Assembly (NCBI GenBank): GCA_947311845.1 | Contig: CAMZMU010000075.1 | Location: 17,521,366-17,585,365 of the forward strand | Length of the DNA stretch: 64,000 nucleotides | Direction of reading: 5' to 3' | DNA from: Poa pratensis | Lineage: Eukaryota > Streptophyta > Magnoliopsida > Poales > Poaceae | Made by a program: the position numbers and the translations under genes | Notes under the pieces: model-generated | Databases searched by the model: none | Told to the model about the DNA's origin: nothing | What the model saw: the letters and a program-made list of their open reading frames with translations, nothing else | Shown: positions 1 to 9,994 of the stretch, piece by piece | Numbering within the stretch: the first letter of the stretch is position 1 | How the letters are laid out: the number at the start of each line of letters is the position of its first letter

Positions 1-381
1 GAGGAAAATAGCCCAACTCGTACCGGAGAATCAATATCCGGCTTACCGGATACGATTTATCTGGTACGAGATTATCCAACAGTTGCTAGAGTTGCTCTTA
101 TCACGGTTGCTTTGTTGACCGCCTCATGAGCTGGTAGGTTCTCTGTTTATATTGAGGAAAATACATGGACCTAGTGAGTCCCTGCTAAAATTACGGAACA
201 CGCGCGGAAAATATTTTGGGTCCGTTTTCTCAACCGACAATTCAAGCGCGCCTTAAAAAAGAATGAGCCCGATATGGATGTTTATCATGGTTGCTTGGTT
301 TGTCTCCATTTGGTTTACTAGTGGAATTTGGTGCGGCGACACGCCGCACCCGTTGTAATTCGAAAAATGTTGAAATCCGTT
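1..381. other. Intergenic DNA, no gene seen
   Basis: No open frame of note. Positions about 40-68 carry a segment built on GATACGATTTATC and GGTAC that recurs, inverted, at about 5213-5240, so both could be remnants of terminal inverted repeats of an older element into which later elements inserted. The match is roughly 20 of 25 positions and the element is not otherwise recognised. Confidence 0.3.
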
Positions 382-843
382 GGAATTTTTCGTCTAGAGT
401 ATGTCTAAATAGTTAGTGAATTAAAATGTTCAAATATGCTTGTATTTCGACATAATTTTTTAATTTAACTTCATAGTTAGAGAATGCATGATACGAGCAT
501 TTGTTAATTGTAACTCCGTAGTTAGATAAAGTTCATTCAGACTGTATCCAAATATTCACCAAATTGGAATGTTCAAATATATTTGCATTATGCCATAAGT
601 AGTTAGCATATATTTTTGTGAATATGTTGATATATTTTAGAGTATCTCCAATTTTTAAAATCTGTCGGAATTTTTCGTCTAGGGTATGTCCAAATACTTA
701 GTGAATTAAAATGTTTGAATATGCTTGTATTTGGACATTAATTTTTAATTTAACTCCATAGTTAGAAAATGCATGATGTGAGCATTTATTAATTTTAACT
801 CCGTAGTTAGATAGTAAAGTTTATTTAGATTGTGTCCAAATGT
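382..843. repeat. AT-rich tandem repeat, left of CACTA-1
   Basis: Two diverged copies of a segment starting with TTTTTCGTCTAG (about 382-555 and 667-840), period about 285 bp. A second unit containing GCATTATGCCATAAG lies between them (about 555-650) and recurs at about 3450-3545 and 3980-4070. The copy around 843/3449 is the one split by CACTA-1. No coding content. Confidence 0.7.
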
Positions 844-1380
844 CACTAGTACAGAACGACACATCGGAAACGGGCCAAAAAGCCCATCGACAACGGAGAA
901 AGGGTCCATGTCCCCGCCTCTGTCACTGATGTGAAGCCTCACAATGGCAACGGAGATTTTGATCGTTTGCAATAAGTTTAGCAACGGGCATAATATATAA
1001 TCGTTGCCTTTAATCTTTACATCAGATACGGAGATTAGTTTTTGACCGTTTGTAATGAGGGCTAAAGGAAACAAAAAAAAAGCCGGTGACGCCTGCTGCG
1101 CCGTCGACAGAGCCCTGTGGTTCCTGCTTGACGGCCGCCGGTTCTTCACCTTCCTCTTCGCCCAGCTTCATTGCGTGGTCTTCTTCTACCTATTTAGTAC
1201 TGCACAAAAGTCTTGCTCCTGGAGGCGTCGGCTTCAGTGGACCGTGAGGACGGAGCCCCGCTCCTACGTCTTCACGGCCGCCGCATAGTCTCCAGGTTTC
1301 CTCCTCGCCCTAAAGGAGATGAAAAAAAAAATCAAAATGTAAGCTCCTTCATCTCTATACACAAGACAGATGCTTCTTCA

Positions 1381-1785
1381 TCGGCATTACAGAAAATATA
1401 GAACTAATTTTAACTAGAACATAGCATAAACAATGTCTCATATATAGGTAGATTGGACAGACAAATTCCAGGGATGGAGCTAGTGAGCCAAGTAGGATGC
1501 ACAAGATCGGTATTTGTGCATACCACAAGGATCACTAGCGCCACCCTCGAATCACACCGTGTCACCTTATTTTAATCATCGTCATTACAGAAAATATAGA
1601 ACTAATTACAACTAGAACATAGACTAAACAATGCCTCATATATAGATAGATTGGACACACAAATTTCAGGGATGGAGCAAGCGAGCCAAGTAGGATGCAC
1701 AAGATCGATGTGTATTTGTGCATATCACAAGGATCACTAGCGCCACCCCCGGATCACACGGTGTCACCTAATTTTAATCATTGGC
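1381..1785. repeat. Two tandem copies of a ~198-bp unit inside CACTA-1
   Basis: Copies begin at about 1381 and 1579, each starting near CATTACAGAAAATATAGAAC and running to a GTGTCACCT-containing end. Copies differ at scattered bases. They lie on the 3' side of the cargo ORF (in its orientation) and may be intron or downstream DNA of that gene. Confidence 0.8.
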
Positions 1786-2400
1786 ATAATAGAAACAAAG
1801 CTAAAATCTATGTGTAAACAATGCCTACTAAAAACAGAGCAAATCTATGGATAAACAATCAGCTACTTACAACTAAAAAACAGCTAAAATCTATGTGTAA
1901 ACAATGCCTACTAAAAACAGAGCAAATCCATGGATAAATAATTAGCTACTTACAACTAGAAAACAGCTAAAATCTATGTGTAAACAATGCCTACTAAAAA
2001 CAGAGCAAATCTATGGATAAACAATTAGCCACTTACTACTAGAAAACAGCTAAAATCTATGTGTAAACAATGCCTACTATAAACAGAGCAAATATATGGA
2101 TAAACAATTAGCTACTTACAACTAGAAAACAACTAAAAATCGATGTGTAAACAATGCCTACTATAAACAGAGCAAATTTATGGATAAACAATTAGCTACT
2201 TACAACTAGAAAACAGCTAAAATCTATGTTTAAACAATGCCTACTATAAACAGAGCAAATCTATGGATAAATAATTAGCTACTTACAACTAGAAAACAAC
2301 TAAAAATCTATGTGTAAACAATGCCTACTAAAAACAGAGCAAATCTATGGCTAAACAATTAGCTACTTACCACAATGCCTAATAAGAATAGAGCTAATCA
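1786..2400. repeat. Satellite-like array, about seven copies of an 83-84 bp unit
   Basis: The word ACAATGCCTACTA recurs at 1818, 1901, 1984, 2067, 2151, 2234 and 2318, so the period is 83 bp with two 84-bp steps. Each unit also holds an ACTTACAACTAGAAAACA-like stretch. Copies are about 95% alike by eye. A partial unit ends near 2400 just before the end of the cargo reading frame. Spacers are not unique, so this is a tandem satellite and not a CRISPR-type array. Confidence 0.9.
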
Positions 2401-3106
2401 TCTGAAACGAGCAAAAAGAAGTGCAAAAAAAAAACCTACTGAACTGGGGTCTTACATTAGGCGAGGCGGGCTCGCTTAGCGTCGCTGCCGGCGACGGAGC
2501 TAGCGCCGGCCTCCCTGGCGGCGCCTTGCCCTCGCCGTGGACCAAAGAGAGGGCTATGGCGGCCCGGAGGTCAGACTGGTAGACCGCCTCCTCGGCGCGT
2601 TCGACCTGGGTCGAGGCCTCGGAGAGGAGGACCGCCGCCTCCAGATCGGCCTCGCCCTGACGACGCTTGGCGTCATCGCGCTCGAAATCGGCGCGGGAGA
2701 GTTGGCAAGCGATCTCCAGATCACGATCCTCCTCCTCTTCCTCTTCCTCTTCCTCTTCCTCTTCCTTGTCGTCGGAGGACGAGGACGAGGAGGAAGAGGA
2801 AGACGGATGGTTCAGAAAGCGAGGACGGTGGCCGGGGTACATCGCCTGGCGGATCTCGCGATGGCGGCCAAATGAGCGGGTGCGGCCGGAAAGGTGCGGA
2901 TCACTGGAGCCTTCGCCGTGCTCTTCCTGCGGACGAGCGCCAAGGGTGCGGGACCGGCCCGCAGGGGCCAGAGCGGCGGCGACCTGTTCCGCAAGCTCGT
3001 CCCGCAACACCAGCTGACGCAGCTGCTGCCTGAAGGCCCGGAGGGTGGGGCGGCCACGGCCGCGGCCGCGATGGCCGGATCTACCAGCACCGATGGTGGA
3101 AGCCAT
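2363..3106 (-). CDS. CACTA-1 cargo protein with acidic tract and three UIM-like motifs
   Basis: I choose the ATG at 3106 (good plant context, GCATGGC) although the frame stays open to 3184. Residues numbered from 3106: an RG-rich N-terminus (about 10-20), a leucine-rich helix-like stretch (about 28-48), serine run then glutamate run (about 101-127), and three segments of the form D-L-x-x-A-x-x-L-S starting near residues 129, 154 and 179, i.e. 25 residues apart. The ubiquitin-interacting motif family has L-x-x-A-x-x-x-S within an acidic helix, which all three fit. The last ~30 codons are probably not real protein: a GTAAG donor-like site follows the codons for SEPASPN near 2455, so an intron may start there. 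The TATA box at 3191-3200 supports transcription. The function is unknown; ubiquitin binding is inference from the motifs alone. Confidence 0.55.
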   Translation of the reverse strand: MASTIGAGRSGHRGRGRGRPTLRAFRQQLRQLVLRDELAEQVAAALAPAGRSRTLGARPQEEHGEGSSDPHLSGRTRSFGRHREIRQAMYPGHRPRFLNHPSSSSSSSSSSDDKEEEEEEEEEEEEDRDLEIACQLSRADFERDDAKRRQGEADLEAAVLLSEASTQVERAEEAVYQSDLRAAIALSLVHGEGKAPPGRPALAPSPAATLSEPASPNVRPQFSRFFFCTSFCSFQMISSILIRHCGK

Positions 3107-3190
3107 GCGAGAGAGTGGAGAGAGAGGAGACTGTGCGGCGGCTAGGGTTGGAAGTGAGATAGTGAGAGTGAGAGTGAAGGGCATAGTAGG

Positions 3191-3200
3191 TTCTTATAGG
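3191..3200 (-). promoter_or_regulatory. TATA box for the CACTA-1 cargo gene
   Basis: Minus strand reads CCTATAAGAA, about 85-95 bases before the ATG at 3106, which is a usual plant spacing for TATA, short 5' UTR and start codon. Confidence 0.5.
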
Positions 3201-3448
3201 CCGCAGGCTGTCGGGCTGCTTCTAATGGCAACGGAGATTACGAAATTGTCCGTGTGCGATGAGCACACATCGGTAATGGAGGTAAACTAACCTCCGTTGC
3301 CAACATGTATTCCACTATTCACCCATTGCCATTGTTGTGGGCCTGCTTTACGGCCCAGTGCGGGCACGCGGGGGATGTCGCGATTCTCCGTCGCCTAACT
3401 CCTGCCGTTGCCATAGAGGGGTATCGGATGTGTCGTTCTGTACTAGTG

Positions 3449-4090
3449 TGTTCACCAAATTGGAATTTTCAAATACGTTTGCATTATGTCATAAGTAGTT
3501 AGCATATATTTTTGTGAACATGTTGATATATTTTAGAGTATCTCCAATTTTTTTAGCAAATTGAAATGTTCAAATATGTTTCTATTTTTCAGTAATATTT
3601 AATTTAAGTCCGTAATAAGTGCAAACACGCATTTATTGAATTGAATTCCATATTTAGAGGAAGTTCATCCAGATTACATCCAAATATTTATCAAATTGAA
3701 ATGTTCAATTTAAGTCCACAATTAGAGGAAGCGCATTTGTTTTTTGTCCAAATATTCACCAATTCAAAATATTTAAACATGTTCGATGTACATTTATTGA
3801 ATTGAATTTTATATTTAGAGAAAGTTCATCTAGATTACATCCAAATATTTACCAAATTGAAATGTTCAATTTAAGTCCACAATTCGTGGAAGTACATTAC
3901 GTTAGCATTTAATAAATTCAACTCCACATAGCTAGAGGAATCTCCGTAGTTAGATAAAGTTCATTTAGATTGTGTCCAAATGTTCACCAAATTGGAATGT
4001 TCAAATATGTTTGCATTATGCCATAAGTAGTTAGCATATATTTTTGTGAACATGTTGATATATTTTACATATTTTTCCGACGGGTATGGG
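3449..4090. repeat. AT-rich repeats right of CACTA-1
   Basis: Continuation of the array split by CACTA-1. The units with TTCACCAAATTGGAAT and GCATTATG(T/C)CATAAG recur at about 3450 and 3980; between them are diverged copies built on ACATCCAAATATTTA. No gene seen. Confidence 0.65.
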
Positions 4091-4309
4091 TATCTATAGA
4101 AATACTTCAATTTTCTGGAAAAAATTCCAAAAAAAAGGCATTGTAGAAGTGCGAGTACTGTTCATGTGAACATTATTCGGTGACGTGGTGCAGCGAGTGG
4201 AGGCCGAACTGGGTCGGCTTTTATATAGGTAGGACGCCGCCGCGCCCGTGGTGTTAATTTTGCTGCGCAGTTTGAAGTGTATTTTATGACGGTACGTAAA
4301 GTGTTCCAA

Positions 4310-4978
4310 GGTTAAAACATGAAAGTTGTTCGGAAGGATGATATTCGTCTACTTGTGAAAGAAAAATTTAAACGGATGACTGAGTGCGACGAATTTGATA
4401 AAATTCGTCAAATGTTTTTGCGAGTTTGGATCCAAAATTAAGGTGTTAGAGTCGACCAAACTTGAAACCGATCATGGGAATGGAATCTACTCGTCGGCGC
4501 GCATATATTTCATGTGCATATTATTGCGAAAAGGAAAAAAAATACAGTGCGTCTACTGTAGCAAATTTCAAAATACGCAGGGTCTTTGCGCAAAAATGCC
4601 ACGCGTACCGTCGTATGACGAAGCGACGGCGTTTCTACAGTGCTCGGGCGACGTGGCCACCTCGAGTTTCAAAATTTTGAAATTCGTCAGAATTTGTCTA
4701 CAAATTTGAAGATTGTAGAGAAATATGTTTATGTCCGTCAAAATCAAAAGGTTAAAACATGAAATTTGTTCGGAAGGTTGATATTCATCTACTCGTGAAA
4801 GAAAAATTTAAATGGATGACTGAGTGCGACGAATTTGACGAAATTCGTCAGATGTTTTTGCGTGTTTGGATCCAAAATTAAGGTGTTAGAGTCGACCAAA
4901 CTTGAAACCGATCACGGGAATGGAACTTGCTCGTCGGTGCGCATATATTTCATGTACACATTATCGCAAAAAGGGCAA
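4310..4978. repeat. Direct duplication, two ~225-bp copies 440 bp apart
   Basis: A segment starting GGTTAAAACATGAAA at 4310 recurs at 4750 with about 90% identity, including AATTCGTCA and GGTGTTAGAGTCGACCAAAC. Open frames here are short and not conserved between the copies. The origin of the duplication is not recognised. Confidence 0.75.
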
Positions 4979-5642
4979 CAAAAAAAAATGCTACAGTACA
5001 CGGTGCACTGTAGCTGCTACATGTGCTACTACTGTTCCGGCCTCTGTCCAAAAATAATTCCACTTTTTCTTTGGAAGGACCGAAATGATTTTCTTGCCAA
5101 CAGTGAATCGAGCTCGCTTCTCAGGTTTCCATTGCAGCTCACGCGATCATGGATTGGAGCCAAGCCGAACTCTGAAGTGACGGAGTCCTCCCTCGCTATA
5201 GTTCACTCTATCTGGTACCGGATAAATCGTATCTGGCTACTGATTATCACTAGTATAGATCGGGCAATTTAATACCCCATGATCGCATATGAATGCAGGC
5301 ACCCGTGTGCGTTCTCCCTTATCGCTTACCCTTACGAATTGTAACCGTATGTAGTAGATTGGAAGACGGTTACGGGAACAAACTTCGCATACGGTTAAAT
5401 TTCAGGAACCGTGTGCGAACGATCACACACGATTAGAAATAACTAAGCATATGCATTACTTCTGACTATCAAACACGCTTTTGTCCATGTTGATCGTGTG
5501 TAATAACAAATAGTATAGAGTCGAATTAATTTAAAATATATTACTTCTTCGAAGAACTGAAATCCACTGGAAATAATAGTACATATTTATATATGTTCTA
5601 ATAACTAGAACTGTATGCTAATAACTAGAACTAGAGGCCTAG

Positions 5643-5984
5643 CTAGTTCTTCTTCTTCTTCGACGGCGGCCCTTGCACGGCATCGTCCTGGCGACGACGC
5701 TTTTTGCTGGCATTGTCCTTGTCGTCGTCGTAGCCGTTGTCGCTGCCGCCGTCCTCGTCCTCGTCTTCCTCCTCCTCCTCCTCCTCCTCGTCGTCGTGCT
5801 CCCCGTGCACCAACTCAGGATCCGAGTCGTCATTCTCGGAGCCTATGGGACTGAGCGTGCCGTTGCTGGACGAGTCATCGTCGTCGCTTGCAGGAGCGGG
5901 TGGGGGAGTGTTCTCGCCGTCGCTCCCCGAGTCGTTGTCACCACTCAGCCACCAGTACTCCGAACAGGCAATGGGGTCGTCCAT
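5643..5984 (-). CDS. CACTA-2 cargo protein, highly acidic with C-terminal nuclear signal
   Basis: The ATG at 5984 gives 113 residues; the frame is open further upstream to 6164 but the TATA-like site at 6074-6083 favours the inner start. Residues about 10-50 are Asp/Ser/Pro rich, about 57-85 form a long Glu/Asp run, and the end holds two basic clusters, KKRRR and KKKK, spaced like a bipartite nuclear localisation signal. No enzymatic domain is visible. It is probably a disordered nuclear or chromatin-associated protein, but that is inference. It could also be an exon of a longer spliced gene. Confidence 0.45.
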   Translation of the reverse strand: MDDPIACSEYWWLSGDNDSGSDGENTPPPAPASDDDDSSSNGTLSPIGSENDDSDPELVHGEHDDEEEEEEEEDEDEDGGSDNGYDDDKDNASKKRRRQDDAVQGPPSKKKKN

Positions 5985-6073
5985 GGCTGCAGAGAGGGTG
6001 TTGGAGATAGTTGCAGAGAGGTTGGAGAGTACGGATGAAGAAGATGGCAATGATGAGTGAAGCGGTGATATCA

Positions 6074-6083
6074 CATTATATTG
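6074..6083 (-). promoter_or_regulatory. TATA-like box for the CACTA-2 cargo gene
   Basis: Minus strand reads CAATATAATG here, about 90-100 bases before the ATG at 5984. The layout mirrors the cargo gene of CACTA-1. Confidence 0.4.
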
Positions 6084-6426
6084 GCAGAAGAGTGCGGTTA
6101 AAATTCCGAGACAATGAAGCGCATTGAGAATCGTCGCTCCCAGAACGGCAGTTCCAAGGTTCATTCATACCTATCGCACACGGTTTCCCACAATACGGCG
6201 TGTGCTTTGAGGTCCTTCGCATACGTTTTTACAAAACAGAGCGTGTGCGATAGCATGGTACCGCAGACGCATTTAGGTGGGCCGACCGTGTGCAATTACT
6301 GAAAACTAAAAGTAGCCCCAGTAGTTTAGCCGCTATACTAACAGGTTAGCTTGTTTAGTCCCACCACGCTAGTTTAGAGCGTGTACGACCGGTTTATAAA
6401 CCGCGAATATGGCACCCTGTGCATGG

Positions 6427-6492
6427 TCAGCCAGTATGGTTTCCCCCAAAATATGTGAATATATACATATTTAGGGAAACTATACTGGCTGA
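6427..6492. repeat. Short inverted repeat inside CACTA-2
   Basis: TCAGCCAGTATGGTTTCCC pairs with GGGAAACTATACTGGCTGA, leaving an AT-rich loop with TATATACATATTTA. A second inverted pair lies at about 6795-6875 (GGTTGGTCTAG... against the CTAGATTAATC side). These may be remnants of small hairpin insertions. Confidence 0.6.
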
Positions 6493-8071
6493 GACTTTTT
6501 TCTGGTCACATCGGCCTGAATTGATGCCCAAAACATGTAGAAATGTATTTACGGCATCAATTTTGGCTGATATTTTCCTAATCTGAGATCTAATGCAAAC
6601 GCTTTCGGTAACGCAAGCGTCTGCGATGGAACAATATCGCACACGGTTGTTTTGGGCAGACCGTGTGCAATACGCTGTAGCCCATTAGTTTAGTCGCACG
6701 TACGGATACTTAGCTTCTTGTTTAGTCCCACCTCGCTAGTTTAGAGCGTATTTGACCGGTTTACAAGCACAACTGCGCGGCCGCTTATCAGCCATGGTTG
6801 GTCTAGGGGCCAATCTGAGATCAGATAGACGTACATCTGTCTGTTCTCAGACTGGCCACTAGATTAATCATGGGTTTTTTACATCTGTTTTTAGGCTTTA
6901 CGATGGGAATCATCGTATACGATTTTATAAATATTATTGTAAGCGTAGATGGAGACATCGCACACGGATTTTGCTAACTGATCGTGTGTGATTGAGAGGC
7001 CCACCAGGACCCATCTTAACGCAACCCTACTTTGTCTCTTGTATATATTTGGACCAGCAGCTACTGTGAGTTCAGTTCACTCCACAGCCGCCCCCACCCA
7101 TTTTAGGACACTCTGCTCACTTGGTCGACGAAGCAGAACCTAGATCTCTGCCAAGGTAGTTTGCCGATGACGCTGACAGCACGTGCATATCAAAGGCCGG
7201 AGTTGCCGCTATTTCACACGGTTGCTCCGGCTCGTCCACGCCCACCACATTTCCGACATCGCCGTCGTACGCACAAGGCTGTACGTCTTTGTCCTCCTCG
7301 TCCCCTTCTGATATGAAAGGTATACACATGCGCTCGTGTGCACTATTTTATGGAATCGTACTCAGATCTATTTTAGCACGGTTAGCAATGCCGGATTCGG
7401 TAGAATATTGTGGATTGGAACTGCTCTCTTGCTTTTTAAACTGACCGGATCTATTTTTATGGATGCATGTCTCGTTTATTATAGTAAGTTTAGTTCGTCT
7501 TATACACTTTACAGTAAGTTTAGTTCGTATGCACTACTTTATTGGCTTGATTCCGGATCTATTTGTACAATTATATCTGAGGCTTATACACTTTAGTAAG
7601 TTTAGTTCGTAACTTTAAGTGTTCTATTTTCTAACTGTATCTAGCTTCTTATGATAGGGATCTTATCTTGGTGGCACTGTACAAGAAGATGTGGTTACTT
7701 TTTTGCTCCCAGCTTAGCGAAGAGCTAAGAAAACTGAAGCAAAGAAGTAACCAAAGGGCACATGCATCCGTGTGTTCTTCCTCTAGGATGAAGTCGTGAT
7801 GCCACAAAAGGAGCTAGTGTTGATATAGCACGACATGATTACGTAACCCAAAGGTTGAATTGTGGAAAGTGGTTATTTTCCACAGCGGTGTATAGGGCCT
7901 TGTATGTAACGGTTGCATCGTTGTCATGCTCCTTAAACTTGACAATGCATGGTAAGTGCACATAAATTATTTGTTCTACCATTTAGCTTGTCGGTGTTTA
8001 TATTCTCACACTGCAATATCAACAGGTCCACGATGACAACGATGCATTCACCGTTGCATAGCATTCACCGT

Positions 8072-8139
8072 CAAGAGCTTCTCGCAAGAGAAGGATATAT
8101 AGGTCCCAAGAGCTTCTCGCAAGAGAATGATATATATCC
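8072..8139. repeat. Tandem 35-bp duplication inside CACTA-2
   Basis: Two copies of CAAGAGCTTCTCGCAAGAGA followed by a GATATATA tail, at 8072 and 8107. The surrounding 7330-8860 has no convincing gene. Confidence 0.7.
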
Positions 8140-9354
8140 GTCGCTTTTGTGATGTTTTGGTGCACTGCATAAGACACATTTTTAGTTAAGAGTGTCTTGT
8201 ACAGTGCCATCAAAATATCACAGTGGTGGCGAAAAGAGTTAACTGATGGTGCTGAACAAGTTTAGGATCAAAAATGGCAACTGCAAGGTCTTAATTTGGC
8301 AAAACAGAGCGTGGCGGCAATCTGAAGCAAAGACGTAAAGCAAATCCATCATTGTTACTCTAACTATATGACTTATTACTCTAACAATATAATTGACTCC
8401 TTTATTTATACTTATACAGGGGAGTCACAATGACAGAAGCTACAAGTGCCAACTGCCAGTGTCTTGGGAAGACAATGGCAGCTATATATCGTTCGGAACC
8501 CAGCGCGGAGGCAAAGATGTAACCAAGAGTGTTCTGTTCTGATGAATATATCCCAATGTACTGATATATATGTATCCCAATGTATATATATGTATTGATG
8601 GTTTCTAGAATGTCCAATGAATTATTTGATTGTGACGTGCCACTGTTTATATATATGAAATGTTTAATGAAATATGTGATTCTGATGTGCTATATTATGA
8701 TTTGGATGAAATAATGCAATTATGGTAATGACTGCACACAATTATGTTTTGTTAAACATGGGCGATTGGACGACATACGCAGACGATTCAGTTAGTAGAA
8801 TCGTGTGCGATGCTGAATAAAGCCGCACACCTAAACAAATAAAGTCGTCTGCGATGCTGCTTAACACACACGATTAAGTGAGAACAAACCGTCTGTGATG
8901 CTGTCCCTTTCGCACACGAGCTTTTTCCTGCGCGCGTTTGCGAAGTTAATGTGATCGCACACGCTTAGTTGGTCCGTCTGCGATGTGCCACCCCTATCGC
9001 CCACCCATGGATAGCGACGGGCGCTATACTCGTGTGCGAGGGCCAAATCTGATCGTGTGCATTTGCCCGATCTGTACTAGTGTATCCAGTACGAGATGAG
9101 CTCGGCCACAACATATATAGAATATTCATACTGGATATTCAAACCGAAACATAGATTGCAAGTTCGCGCGAGAAATCGACGATGACACATATTCAACAGT
9201 GCGATAGAACTGTTGAATAAAGTGCGGTAGAACTGAAATTAAACTAAATTAAAACTGAAAATGAAACCCTAAATCTACGGCGAGCTTCCGGTGGAGAACT
9301 TCTACGGTGGCGAGCTTCTACGGAGGCGTCGGCGATCTCCTCCCCGGCGTCGAC

Positions 9355-9870
9355 CTAAGGGTCGATGTCGAGCTCGTCCTTCTCGGCGAGGACGCGCAGC
9401 GCGCACGCGAGCTCCTGCTCGTCGAACGCTGCTATCAGGCGCTCCGCGGCACCGGGAGCTCCGGCCTCCAACGTCGCCGTCGCGGCCCTGACCTCCTCGT
9501 CGGCTCTGCGGACGCGTGACCACGCCGGCAGAACGTCGTCGGTGAAGCGGTCGAGGTGGATAGGGCCACTGCCGCACTGGCCGAGGGTCACGCGGCAGTG
9601 GCCCGCCGGAATGGGCGGCTCCTCCGGGAGCCGGAAGTCGTCCTCGTCCTCCGCCTCCGGCTTCTTCCTCCACCGGCCACCGCCAGAGCTGCCCGCCTCC
9701 GCGTCGTTGGCTCTCTCCGGGAGGAGCCCCGCCCACCGGCGGGCCTTGTACGAGCCGCGCAAGCGCGAGACATTCGAGCGGCGGCGGCGGGCCTCCTCGT
9801 CTTCCGGTGGAGAACGGTCTCCGTCGCCTCCTCCGCGCCCGCCGGAGCTGCGCAGGGTCGAGCTCACCAT
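9355..9870 (-). CDS. Hypothetical single-exon protein, 171 residues
   Basis: GC-rich frame with ATG at 9870 and stop at 9355. The N-terminus is basic and Arg/Ser/Gly rich (about 1-60, including a run of four Arg near residue 31). The middle contains an EDEDD acidic patch (about 74-78), then a more ordered half with HLDRFTDDVLPAW (about 106-118) and a C-terminal helix-like segment ending in ELDIDP. A TATA box sits 117 bases upstream of the ATG, which supports a real transcription unit. I do not recognise the family. The strong GC bias also opens frames on the other strand, so the coding call is moderate. It lies 272 bp from the end of CACTA-2. Confidence 0.45.
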   Translation of the reverse strand: MVSSTLRSSGGRGGGDGDRSPPEDEEARRRRSNVSRLRGSYKARRWAGLLPERANDAEAGSSGGGRWRKKPEAEDEDDFRLPEEPPIPAGHCRVTLGQCGSGPIHLDRFTDDVLPAWSRVRRADEEVRAATATLEAGAPGAAERLIAAFDEQELACALRVLAEKDELDIDP

Positions 9871-9986
9871 AGATCTGTTGCTTGGAAGGGGAGAGGAGGC
9901 GAGGTGCGGCGTGGATTGCTCGCCGGAGTTGGGAGAGGGCTGCGGAGGGGTTCAGTGTTGGTACAGAATCGACCCCTCCGTCCCCG

Positions 9987-9994
9987 CTATATAG
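9987..9994 (-). promoter_or_regulatory. TATA box for the hypothetical gene at 9355-9870
   Basis: The palindromic octamer CTATATAG lies 117 bases before the ATG at 9870, in a GC-rich surrounding where it stands out. Confidence 0.5.

Larger units (their letters stand above)
844..3448 (-). mobile_element. CACTA-1, non-autonomous CACTA transposon (2,605 bp)
   Basis: Terminal inverted repeats start CACTAGTACAGAACGACACA at 844 and end with the complement at 3448. A 3-bp TGT duplication flanks it (841-843 and 3449-3451), the size expected for CACTA elements. Subterminal DNA repeats short AACGGAGATT-like words. There is no transposase; the element carries tandem repeats (1381-2400) and a minus-strand cargo ORF (2363-3106) with a TATA box at 3191-3200. 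A related copy of the target sequence without the insertion lies at about 3965-4010. Seen: ends, duplication, empty-site paralogue. Inferred: mobilised by a transposase supplied elsewhere. Confidence 0.93.
5248..9082 (-). mobile_element. CACTA-2, non-autonomous CACTA transposon (3,835 bp)
   Basis: Starts CACTAGTATAGATCGGGCAA at 5248 and ends with TTGCCCGATCTGTACTAGTG at 9082. A TAT duplication flanks it (5245-5247, 9083-9085). The subterminal regions are packed with copies of CGCACACG and CGTGTGCGA in both orientations, the kind of array bound by CACTA transposases. No transposase domain is seen. It carries a minus-strand acidic cargo ORF (5643-5984). The terminal 12 bases differ from CACTA-1 by one base, so the two belong to related families. 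Confidence 0.93.

Noticed and set aside
1818..2400. CRISPR-like repeat array
   Set aside because: The 83-bp units are directly abutting with no unique spacers, and the genome is a plant.
2537..2875. Plus-strand frames with Leu/Phe or Ser runs opposite the CACTA-1 cargo gene
   Set aside because: They are the complement of the Glu/Ser codon repeats of the minus-strand gene, without start context or TATA box.
5615..6060. Plus-strand Ser/Arg/Pro-rich frames opposite the CACTA-2 cargo gene
   Set aside because: Shadow frames of a GAG/GAC repeat; no promoter signal on that strand.
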